From NCBI GenBank assembly GCA_900545665.1, contig UQZU01000002.1:50616-114615 (forward strand): a DNA stretch of 64,000 nucleotides, written 5' to 3'. A program made the translations under genes and the position numbers. The notes beneath the pieces are model-generated. The model was not told the origin of the DNA. It ran no database searches and was given only the letters and a program-made list of their open reading frames with translations. Of this stretch, positions 1-7,828 are shown one piece after another; within the stretch, counting starts at the first letter, position 1, and each line of letters opens with the position of its first letter. Source of the DNA: an uncultured Collinsella sp. Lineage in GTDB: Bacteria > Actinomycetota > Coriobacteriia > Coriobacteriales > Coriobacteriaceae.

Positions 1-67
1 GGGGTTTCGGAAAGGTATACGCCGCCCGATCCAATGCGAGACGGTTGCGCCGATCTGCACGGCAACG

Positions 68-385
68 TCAAAACACAAGCGTTAACTGCGCGCCCTGCTC
101 AACGGGCTGCTCCTTGTGCTCGCTCAGAAGGACCATTCGGTCTTCGTATTGCTTTTCGGTCATTTCGATAACGGTGACCTCTCCAGCGCTTGGAAGATTC
201 AGCTTAAGGCGAGCGATATGCGCCGCTGCGGATTCGCGAGTTACCAACAGGCGCGAATACACCGAAAACTGCTCCATATGGTATCCGTCGTTAATCAGAA
301 ACTTTCGAAAGTCGCTATACTGCCGACGCTCGGCTTTGCTTCCCGTTGGAAGATCGAACAGAACCAATAACCTCATAACTCTCAT
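68..385 (-). CDS. cas2: CRISPR-associated endonuclease Cas2
   Basis: Cas2 is the structural partner of Cas1 in the spacer-integration complex. The protein has 105 residues, normal for the family. The first beta strand, LLVLFDLP, holds the conserved Asp at about residue 11, and SVYSR follows near residue 41, as in type II Cas2 proteins. It starts 9 nt after the cas1 stop behind GGGAGGAG, so the two genes are surely co-transcribed; Met4 is a possible alternative start. It is the last recognisable gene of the locus, and the 67 bases to its left show nothing more. Confidence 0.95.
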   Translation of the reverse strand: MRVMRLLVLFDLPTGSKAERRQYSDFRKFLINDGYHMEQFSVYSRLLVTRESAAAHIARLKLNLPSAGEVTVIEMTEKQYEDRMVLLSEHKEQPVEQGAQLTLVF

Positions 386-394
386 GGCTCCTCC

Positions 395-1285
395 CTATTC
401 AACAGATACCATCTCGAGCCCTCTTAGCTCGGGCAACAACAGCCTCTTAGGGTCCTTTTCGAGAACGGCAGTTCTGAGTGAAGAGAGCGTTGTCTCTATG
501 CACTGCTGACAGCCGCAACGTTTTCCGTCGATAGTCATGACGTGCTCAAACACGCGAGCGAGCAACGCTTTGTCGCGCTGGCCCAAAGGCTCTGCAACGC
601 CGTAGCTCATAACAATTAGATCGACGAGAGGGCGGAACGGTTCAATAAGATCGTCGACGAGATTGAATGCGTTGTAAACGCTGTGATGGTGAAGCCCTTG
701 GGATACGAGCCATCCGCCGCTAACGGCTGCTCTTCCGATGCCTGCACGCAGGACGCTGTAACCATAATCGAGGGCGGAGCTCTGCATACTGTTACGTCTT
801 GTTCCATCGGTGATGAGGGCTTTAAAGTACGCGGAGGCAGCTGCGCCTTCTCGATTGTCCGTGTCGCCCGAAAGAACAGTTTTGGCATAAGAGGGGAGAG
901 GGCCTGTAGGCAACCCCATTTCTGTGAGAACCGCCGCTTGGTTGAGTATCTTTGCCTGCACGATCCGTTTCCAAAGCTGCTTTTTTAACGGAAGGCTCAT
1001 GGCAAGCTGATCCTCGACGATGCGCGCATGGCGTGAATGGGCGCCCATGGGGAGCATAAGACCATTGGGCATATGATCGCGCCCGCAGATCATGACGCCT
1101 ATTCCCGCGTCGTTGAGTTGTGACATGCAGGCGACCGTCAACGTGGTTTGATGGGATTCGACGATGACGACCCAAATGTCCTCGAGGGGAATGGTGGAGC
1201 TGCGGTCGTCCACGGTGATCATCAATAGGCCGTTCTTGATGCAGAGGTGGGCCTTGCTGTGGATAAGTATCGTCCGTTGGGCCAT
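395..1285 (-). CDS. cas1: CRISPR-associated endonuclease Cas1 (type II)
   Basis: Cas1 is the integrase that inserts new spacers at the leader end of the array. The protein has 296 residues, typical of type II Cas1. The metal-binding Glu lies in NREGAAASAYF, the conserved tyrosine block in SALDYGYSVL, the catalytic His in QGLHHHS, and the acidic motif in LVDDLIEPFRP. All expected catalytic residues are visible, so the gene looks functional. It is separated from cas9 by the array and the tracrRNA gene, unlike the usual cas9-cas1-cas2 run. Its promoter region overlaps that of the divergent tracrRNA. No csn2 or cas4 follows, which fits subtype II-C. Confidence 0.96.
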   Translation of the reverse strand: MAQRTILIHSKAHLCIKNGLLMITVDDRSSTIPLEDIWVVIVESHQTTLTVACMSQLNDAGIGVMICGRDHMPNGLMLPMGAHSRHARIVEDQLAMSLPLKKQLWKRIVQAKILNQAAVLTEMGLPTGPLPSYAKTVLSGDTDNREGAAASAYFKALITDGTRRNSMQSSALDYGYSVLRAGIGRAAVSGGWLVSQGLHHHSVYNAFNLVDDLIEPFRPLVDLIVMSYGVAEPLGQRDKALLARVFEHVMTIDGKRCGCQQCIETTLSSLRTAVLEKDPKRLLLPELRGLEMVSVE

Positions 1286-1314
1286 TTTGTCGACGACCTT
1301 CCCCGCATTAGCGC

Positions 1315-1320
1315 TACAAT
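1315..1320 (+). promoter_or_regulatory. Probable -10 box of the tracrRNA promoter
   Basis: TACAAT sits 17 nt before the anti-repeat. No good -35 at normal spacing is visible; TTGTCG lies 22 nt upstream. On the other strand the same bases give TATTGT at a suitable distance from the cas1 start, so the divergent promoters probably overlap. Confidence 0.45.
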
Positions 1321-1326
1321 ACAGCT

Positions 1327-1446
1327 AAGTCGAAAGCAGCTCACCTTGGGGAAGGGCGCGGCTCCAGACAAGGGGAGCCACTTAAGTGGCTTACCCGTAA
1401 AGTAACCCCCGTTCAATCTTCGGATTGGGCGGGGCGAACTTTTTTG
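1327..1446 (+). ncRNA. tracrRNA of the type II-C system
   Basis: The anti-repeat (1338-1369) shares TCACCTTGGGGAAGGGCGCG with the CRISPR repeat, followed by the matching blocks GCTC and AGAC with small bulges. It lies on the + strand while crRNAs are read from the - strand, so the two RNAs can pair. Downstream are a palindromic stem AGCCACTTAAGTGGCT (about 1375-1390) and a terminal stem with a UUCG loop and six Ts. This is the canonical order anti-repeat, nexus-like hairpin, terminator. The RNA would guide crRNA maturation and load Cas9. The 5' end is inferred from the -10 box; the 3' end from the T run. Confidence 0.88.
1407..1445 (+). terminator. Intrinsic terminator of tracrRNA
   Basis: CCCCGTTCAATC (1407-1418) pairs with GATTGGGCGGGG (1423-1434) through a TTCG loop, including two G-U pairs, and is followed by a six-T run at 1440-1445. 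Confidence 0.85.
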
Positions 1447-1683
1447 GGCGAGTGTTAGCCAGTATTCCGTAAACGGTAGCTATGGATAGCATTTAGGCGG
1501 GTCCTTTTGAGCGTTTTTGCGCCTAAGGATTGATTCGATTGTGAAGATAAGTACATAAATCGCTGTGCCGAATACGGCTCGTTTCTTGCGTGAAGCGCGA
1601 CGTGCCGACGTATTTTGTCTCGAAAAAATGAATCGCAGATGTAGATCTGAGGTCGAATCAGTCTTCTTTTTTGAGGCTTGAAA
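1447..1683. other. Probable leader-side flank of the CRISPR array, no gene seen
   Basis: This A+T-richer stretch lies between the tracrRNA terminator and the first intact repeat. No convincing ORF or RNA gene is visible. It lies on the cas1 side, next to perfect repeats, so it is the likely acquisition (leader) end, since the degenerate repeat is at the opposite end. Confidence 0.5.
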
Positions 1684-1714
1684 CAGAAAAGCCCCTGTTA
1701 AAGGGGCTTTTCTG
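1684..1714 (-). terminator. Hairpin terminator at the left end of the array
   Basis: CAGAAAAGCCCC (1684-1695) pairs perfectly with GGGGCTTTTCTG (1703-1714) across a 7-nt loop. It sits 9 bases left of the last repeat as read on the - strand, so it would end array transcripts; its symmetry allows action in both directions. Confidence 0.75.
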
Positions 1715-1723
1715 TGCGCACAT

Positions 1724-2933
1724 AGCGTATCACCTTGGGGAAGGGCGCGTGCTCAAGACTCAACTGCTTCGCTCATTTACTCCTCGCTTAGCGTATCACC
1801 TTGGGGAAGGGCGCGTGCTCAAGACCAACCAGATGAACATCAAGATCAACACGGTAGCGTATCACCTTGGGGAAGGGCGCGTGCTCAAGACCAGTACGCG
1901 CACTCATGCGACTTGCGAACAAGCGTATCACCTTGGGGAAGGGCGCGTGCTCAAGACATGGACGGGCGTACCAAGGTGGACATTCCCAGCGTATCACCTT
2001 GGGGAAGGGCGCGTGCTCAAGACCATGGACGAGGAGGCGAGCGATTTCGAATAAGCGTATCACCTTGGGGAAGGGCGCGTGCTCAAGACTGTTATGCGTG
2101 CGTATCCGTATGAGGGCGAAGCGTATCACCTTGGGGAAGGGCGCGTGCTCAAGACTCGACAAGCGATCCGGCGAGAGGCCGTACTAGCGTATCACCTTGG
2201 GGAAGGGCGCGTGCTCAAGACTTCTCGTCCTCGTCCATGTCAGCTCCTTTCAGCGTATCACCTTGGGGAAGGGCGCGTGCTCAAGACTTGAACGTCTGGT
2301 CAGCCGTGAGCGTGATGAGCGTATCACCTTGGGGAAGGGCGCGTGCTCAAGACCAGTCGTCGCAAGTCTCGTTCCATTGCCGTAGCGTATCACCTTGGGG
2401 AAGGGCGCGTGCTCAAGACAAGCCGTCCGCGCCGTCGGTTTCCTCGAAGAGCGTATCACCTTGGGGAAGGGCGCGTGCTCAAGACGTAGGCATGGCAGAC
2501 GAGCGTGTTCGGGACAGCGTATCACCTTGGGGAAGGGCGCGTGCTCAAGACGGCGAACGTCAAGTCGTTCAACGTGAAGTTAGCGTATCACCTTGGGGAA
2601 GGGCGCGTGCTCAAGACTAGGTGGAGAAGTTGCTGTTCGGTGCCTGGAGCGTATCACCTTGGGGAAGGGTGCGTGTTCAAGACTGGGGGCAGGCACACGG
2701 CGTCGACGCACGGAGCGTATCACCTTGGGGAAGGGCGCGTGCTCAAGACCATAATGCGAACCTCCTAGGCCCCTCGTCTAGCGTATCACCTTGGGGAAGG
2801 GCGCGTGCTCAAGACTGGAACCTCGACCACATCGACGTGTTCACCAGCGTATCACCTTGGGGAAGGGCGCGTGCTCAAGACCTACCATTCGACAGACTGG
2901 GAGCACGCCCGAGCGTATCACCTTGGGGAAGGG
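1724..2933 (-). CRISPR. CRISPR array, 19 repeats and 18 spacers, type II-C
   Basis: A 36-nt repeat (on the + strand begins agcgtatcac, ends gtgctcaagac) recurs with an exact 66-nt period from 1724 to 2912, giving 18 spacers of 30 nt. Repeats are identical except the 15th (2648), with two C-to-T changes, and the last (2912), which keeps 22 nt and then diverges. Complementarity to the + strand tracrRNA places crRNA transcription on the - strand, so the degenerate repeat is at the 5' end of the transcript, as is typical for II-C. Read in that sense the repeat ends TGATACGCT, resembling an extended -10 box. Several spacers look like phage coding sequence. No spacer was seen to match elsewhere in the window by eye. 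Confidence 0.98.
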
Positions 2934-2948
2934 GGTCCTCAATCGAGC

Positions 2949-2986
2949 AAAAGGGCCCCGTACGTCAAAATGGGAGCGTACGGGGC
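2949..2986 (-). terminator. Probable terminator of cas9
   Basis: GCCCCGTACG (2955-2964) pairs with CGTACGGGGC (2977-2986) across a 12-nt loop, followed in the - direction by CCTTTTGC. It lies just past the cas9 stop and before the degenerate repeat, so it should separate cas9 mRNA from the array. Confidence 0.6.
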
Positions 2987-2997
2987 GAGCGGTTACT

Positions 2998-5900
2998 TTA
3001 TTTGATGGGAGATTCGCGGATAACAACAGGCGATAGGTCGTTGTTTAGTTGTCCAACGATGGGGCAGCTTAGGTTCAATCTAGTAAGCCTGTCAGTAAAA
3101 GACCAGTTGGCACTATTGATGTTGTAGCCGCTAAACCGTCCGATGAAATCGCCGATTTGCACCAGATCATCAAAGTATATTTCCAATGGTGGCTTCGCCA
3201 TGGCGCTTTTCGGAACAGGCTTCCAAGCTTTTCGACCAGTGTGGGCCTTCGCAATTCTAGGCACATACGTCCCATCCTTAAGTGCAGGAATATCCGCCTT
3301 ATAGACGGGGTCTGCGTACCAAGCGCCCTGCCCCTTCTTGGCCTCCGGGTCATGCCAGAGCCTCAGGCACAACATCTCGCTCACCTTGATGACCGACTTC
3401 TCGTCTGCCGATACAACGGCGTTGCCCATGACAATGTCTTTGTCGGAGCCCGCTTTGCGAGCGAGGTCTTTACCCTGTGCGTTGACGCCGGCATAACGAT
3501 AGACCGTCTGCTCAAACAGCTCGCCCTTTCCCTTGCGCGGAACAAAGCGTGTGGGTACGACGAAATCGTGCGCCGCACGTACTTCGTTCGCAAAGGTCTC
3601 CCAGGGCATAACACTTTCGAGGGCCTTCATTATGGCATCGTGACGCTGAATCTCGTTCATACCTCTGGTTATGCTCCAGTGTGTCTCTTGGTTGAGCCGA
3701 GCGGTTTTAATCACGAGGCTTCGACTGCATGCTGCAATCACACAAGCATCGGTGGCATGGTGACGATCGTCCGAGCGATCCTTTTCGCCATTCGACCCAA
3801 AGTTTAGCCCCCACCTGCGACGCAGCCATGCGGTCGCTCTGCCAGTGGTAGGAACAACATGTGCCTTTGCGCCATCATCGGGGAACTGCAGGCAGTCTGC
3901 GAGATAGGCACATACCTCTCGTGACATATAGGCAGTATCGGTAAAGCTTCGAGCTAAGAAATCGCCCTCTTTGGCATCAAGATCTTTCTCCAACAAGAAG
4001 TTCTTTTTGCGACGGCTGAGTTTCTGATTTTCTTGAACGCGACGCTCAAAAGCATCCCATGAAGGCGCACCGTCGTGGGACATCCATTCGTAAGGCGTCT
4101 GTTCGCGTTTGTCCTGATTGCTTTTGGCGAGGACTAGGACTTTGTTGTTCCGCGAGTTTTCTCCTGTGCGAGAGAACGGCAGGATATGGTCGATCTGCGT
4201 GTAGGTGTCGTCGCTAATTAGGCGATCGACTTCGATTTTAGCGCCCGTGTAAAGGTCGAAGCATTCCTGCTCTTCCCACAGGCGGTACTTCTCTATCTGT
4301 TTGCCTGTGACCTCATCTGCCGTGCAGCCACGCAGTTCAGCAATTTGTCCGGCAATGCGCTCACGATTTTTCTCATTCTTCTTATTGGCCTTGGCAATCT
4401 CGTCTTTTGCGCGCTGAGGCAACCTGAGCTCTCGATCAAGCTCAACGTGGATTTCGTTTGGCACGCCCCACTTGCGGCAGATGGCGTTGACCACTTTTCG
4501 CATTTGCGACATGGAGCGAATGACGACCGGGTTGTTATTGGTTCGACCGGTGCGTTCAGCCCAGAGCTCATAGGGCATCAGGCGATCGGAGCGCTCGAGC
4601 TGGGCGCCAGCGATGCGAAGTCCCAGCAGGCCGCAGTCATTTTCGGCCTGCGTAAGGTTGAAGACCTCGGGCTCCTCGAGGCAATCGAGCAGCATGTCGA
4701 GTGCTTTTTTTGAACGGTTGCCATAGCCGTTAAGAGCTTTGGATGAATAGGGAAGCCTACAAAGCGCCTCGATTTCCGCTTCCGAAAGCGGCAGCCCCTG
4801 AAGCCTCTCCTGAAGTACGGGGAGAGCTGAAGAGTATGCCACCGCCTCCATAACGGCATCGGCGAGATCACGGTCATCGCGCAAACGCTGCAGGAGAATG
4901 GGGTTGGCTGCATTGAGGGTATTGCGGAGCACGCGCCATCCCTTGGGCTTGTACACCTCGCGTGTTTTTTCGTCGGCGGCTGGAACTCCCTTAAAGTAAT
5001 CGCCGGAACTAAGGTCGAGCGCTTTTCTGAGGGCGCCGAATTTAACAGCACAATCTTTGTTGCCTCGAATTGGCTCGCACGAGAACAGGATTGCAATGCA
5101 CTCATCGCGCTCCGTAGCGCTCAGGGCGCGAGAGGTCCCGTCATCGTGGATGATGGTGATGTTGCCGAGTGCCCCATAGGCTGAAACGAGTTCGCTCGTA
5201 AGCGTGCAGCGTGCGGCTCGTTTTTCTGTTGGGAAGTATGAGCAGTGTCCGACGAGGTCGTACGTGCGGCGGTCGAAGTCTTTGCGCGAACGCTCCCAAT
5301 CGCAAACCTCGATATACGCGGCCTCAAGTTCCGGCGAAGCGTATTTGGAGCCAAAGGAGCGTTGAGCATCAAATAGGATATGAGTTTCTTCGATAAGCTG
5401 GGCGTGCGTTACACACTTGTCGTAATTGCCGCCGCGATTGCGACTTTGAGGTTGCTGAGCGAGCCATTCGCCAACGGTGCGGCACGAGGCCTCCGCAATT
5501 GCCTCCTTGTTGGCCGCAAGGGCAGATAGAACCTTGCCGCCTTCGCTTGATTTATCCTGATTGCCTTCTCCGTGGGGGATGTATCCACGGCGCTTGCAGA
5601 GGGAGTAAAGGACTAGCGCCCACTCGCGATCGCTGAGCAGGCGGTCAAGACCATCAACACGAAGCTTGAGCGGCTGCTTGTCGCCTTTTGTGGTGTGGAA
5701 GTACTCTTTGGTGGCGTCTTGGGGGATGAGGCCATGAGCCTTGAAGACTTGGAGACAGTGCTTCAAGCGCGCCTGGGTACGGTCAATGTTTCGACGGGTA
5801 GAGCGGAAGCCCCTGCGAATAACCGCAAGACTTTGGCCCGTTTTAGGATGAGTTGGAGAGTCAAATAATCTGACGCCCAAATCCAGGATTTCATGATTAG

Positions 5901-6009
5901 CTGTGTCGATAAGTGCGAATCCGCAGCTTGCAATACCTGGATCCATGCCAAGCACAAGATGCCTGGGAAGTCCGAGCTTCCCAATTTCGCGATTGATGGT
6001 GATCTCCAT
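2998..6009 (-). CDS. cas9: CRISPR-associated endonuclease Cas9, compact type II-C
   Basis: Cas9 is the RNA-guided DNA nuclease that uses the crRNA-tracrRNA pair. At 1003 residues it is a small II-C form. RuvC-I is LVLGMDPGIASCGFAL (Asp about 23); an Arg-rich bridge RRGFRSTRRNIDRTQAR follows near residue 65; RuvC-II is EIHVELDREL (Glu about 523); HNH is YTQIDHILPFSRTGENSRNN (Asp607, His608); RuvC-III is HHATDACVIA (Asp about 754). All catalytic residues are intact. An ATG at 6051 would add 14 residues, but it has no ribosome site, whereas GAGAGGGA precedes the ATG at 6009. Base composition looks less G+C-rich than most of the window, fitting transfer of the module. The PAM cannot be read from this sequence. 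Confidence 0.97.
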   Translation of the reverse strand: MEITINREIGKLGLPRHLVLGMDPGIASCGFALIDTANHEILDLGVRLFDSPTHPKTGQSLAVIRRGFRSTRRNIDRTQARLKHCLQVFKAHGLIPQDATKEYFHTTKGDKQPLKLRVDGLDRLLSDREWALVLYSLCKRRGYIPHGEGNQDKSSEGGKVLSALAANKEAIAEASCRTVGEWLAQQPQSRNRGGNYDKCVTHAQLIEETHILFDAQRSFGSKYASPELEAAYIEVCDWERSRKDFDRRTYDLVGHCSYFPTEKRAARCTLTSELVSAYGALGNITIIHDDGTSRALSATERDECIAILFSCEPIRGNKDCAVKFGALRKALDLSSGDYFKGVPAADEKTREVYKPKGWRVLRNTLNAANPILLQRLRDDRDLADAVMEAVAYSSALPVLQERLQGLPLSEAEIEALCRLPYSSKALNGYGNRSKKALDMLLDCLEEPEVFNLTQAENDCGLLGLRIAGAQLERSDRLMPYELWAERTGRTNNNPVVIRSMSQMRKVVNAICRKWGVPNEIHVELDRELRLPQRAKDEIAKANKKNEKNRERIAGQIAELRGCTADEVTGKQIEKYRLWEEQECFDLYTGAKIEVDRLISDDTYTQIDHILPFSRTGENSRNNKVLVLAKSNQDKREQTPYEWMSHDGAPSWDAFERRVQENQKLSRRKKNFLLEKDLDAKEGDFLARSFTDTAYMSREVCAYLADCLQFPDDGAKAHVVPTTGRATAWLRRRWGLNFGSNGEKDRSDDRHHATDACVIAACSRSLVIKTARLNQETHWSITRGMNEIQRHDAIMKALESVMPWETFANEVRAAHDFVVPTRFVPRKGKGELFEQTVYRYAGVNAQGKDLARKAGSDKDIVMGNAVVSADEKSVIKVSEMLCLRLWHDPEAKKGQGAWYADPVYKADIPALKDGTYVPRIAKAHTGRKAWKPVPKSAMAKPPLEIYFDDLVQIGDFIGRFSGYNINSANWSFTDRLTRLNLSCPIVGQLNNDLSPVVIRESPIK

Positions 6010-6114
6010 GGAGCATCCCTCTCTAATAAGAACTCTAGAGAACAGTACCATCGCGTGAGGACATGGGCCGAGCTTGTTAGCCGAGTGGTCATTTTGTTAG
6101 GCAAACGGAAACGA

Positions 6115-6120
6115 TTTATA
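6115..6120 (-). promoter_or_regulatory. Possible -10 box of the cas9 promoter
   Basis: TGTATAAAT on the - strand gives TATAAA about 105 bases before the chosen cas9 start, within a 207-base intergenic gap. The expected -35 position is poor, so this is tentative. The rest of the gap holds a weak hairpin with arms near 6179-6203 after the neighbouring GyrI-like gene. Confidence 0.35.
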
Positions 6121-6216
6121 CAGCCTTACATATCGGTTTCCGGATGATGCTGTTTGTTGAAATTGAAACCCGGCTGAATCCCGCCCTGAGATTGAATGGC
6201 GGGGCGGCGCTCCACG

Positions 6217-6855
6217 CTATTCAGCGCGCTTGATAGGATGACGAACCACAGTCTTAAGTTTCTCCGGCGCACACTTGCGTGGATCGGAGAGATAGATTTC
6301 GTGATGTAAACGGGTGTCTGAGAAGTCGGGGACATAGCCCTGCTCGGTCGTGTATTCATGCATGGCGTTTACGGTCGCCGGTTCGTTGTCGTAGGGCCCG
6401 GTGTGCATGCATTGAACGCAGAGACCCTCGTCAACTTTAAGCAGCTCGACGGCGGAAAAGTCCAGTTTCTTTTTGGTTGTGGCTTCCGCGACCGCCCAGT
6501 CAAAGTCATCTCGGGTGACGAAATCGGGCAGGCGGATGCACGAGATAAAGTTGAAATCGTCCTTGCGTACATAATCGATGTCGCCGCTCGGGGAGTCTTG
6601 CCACCAGAAACCCTCGAGCGGCGGTACCACAAAGTCGAAATAGCCCTCGATACTCCTTGAGCCTTTCTTCGACATCTTGATGGTATAGGCGATGCCGTAA
6701 AGCAGCGGCAGGGCGTTTTGATACTCGCCACCTTCGGTATTTGGGTCGCCCTTTCCGCGAACGGCAACGTAGCTCATAGGCGGGACAGTTACGATACTCG
6801 GCTTGCTTGCAGGTTTGTAGAGCTCCTTGCATTCCTTCTTAAAGTCGAACGCCAT
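6217..6855 (-). CDS. GyrI-like small-molecule-binding domain protein
   Basis: The protein has 212 residues and no signal peptide or membrane segment. The start MAFDFKKECKELYKP, the segment VPPMSYVAVRGKGDPN and the ending HEIYLSDPRK match the stand-alone GyrI-like (SOUL/GyrI fold) proteins found next to MerR or AraC regulators in many Gram-positives. Such domains bind amphipathic or drug-like ligands in a cleft; some act as hydrolases. No regulator is adjacent here. AAAGGCGG precedes the ATG. The family call is from recalled pattern; the ligand is unknown. Confidence 0.75.
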   Translation of the reverse strand: MAFDFKKECKELYKPASKPSIVTVPPMSYVAVRGKGDPNTEGGEYQNALPLLYGIAYTIKMSKKGSRSIEGYFDFVVPPLEGFWWQDSPSGDIDYVRKDDFNFISCIRLPDFVTRDDFDWAVAEATTKKKLDFSAVELLKVDEGLCVQCMHTGPYDNEPATVNAMHEYTTEQGYVPDFSDTRLHHEIYLSDPRKCAPEKLKTVVRHPIKRAE

Positions 6856-7036
6856 GTTGGCCGCCTTTCTGCGTATTGGCCTGCTTAGATAGCCGAATCA
6901 TATCATAGAAACGAACAGCTGTTCGAATGATTTGGCTGACAGATTGAGATGCGTGCGTTGTGTTTGGCGGTCGGCCTGACCCAATCGATGATTTCTCTGC
7001 CTCCCCGGCGTCTCATCTATAGCTTCCATTTCCCCA

Positions 7037-7079
7037 TATAAAACCCGCCAAAATAAACCTGTCCCTTTTTGGTAGGTGG
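7037..7079 (-). repeat. Dispersed palindrome with GGGACAGG core, copy A
   Basis: Read on the - strand this copy gives CCTACCAAAAAGGGACAGG, then TTTATTTTGGCGGG. It is nearly identical over about 45 bases to the copy at 14993. It lies in the 271-base gap before the ABC exporter, which otherwise shows no feature. Confidence 0.7.
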
Positions 7080-7126
7080 GAAATGGGTAATACTAGAGAG
7101 TTATCCGACCAGATGGGAACCAATCG

Positions 7127-7821
<695 letters not shown>

Positions 7822-7828
<7 letters not shown>

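Noticed and set aside
1671..3127. Several frames of 60-168 codons with a repeated peptide across the CRISPR array
   Set aside because: The 36-nt repeat plus 30-nt spacer is 66 nt, divisible by three, so frames stay open by chance. They have no ribosome site and are not genes.
1286..6216. csn2, cas4 or an anti-CRISPR gene in the CRISPR locus
   Set aside because: No suitable frame with a ribosome site exists in the gaps; the set is plain II-C.
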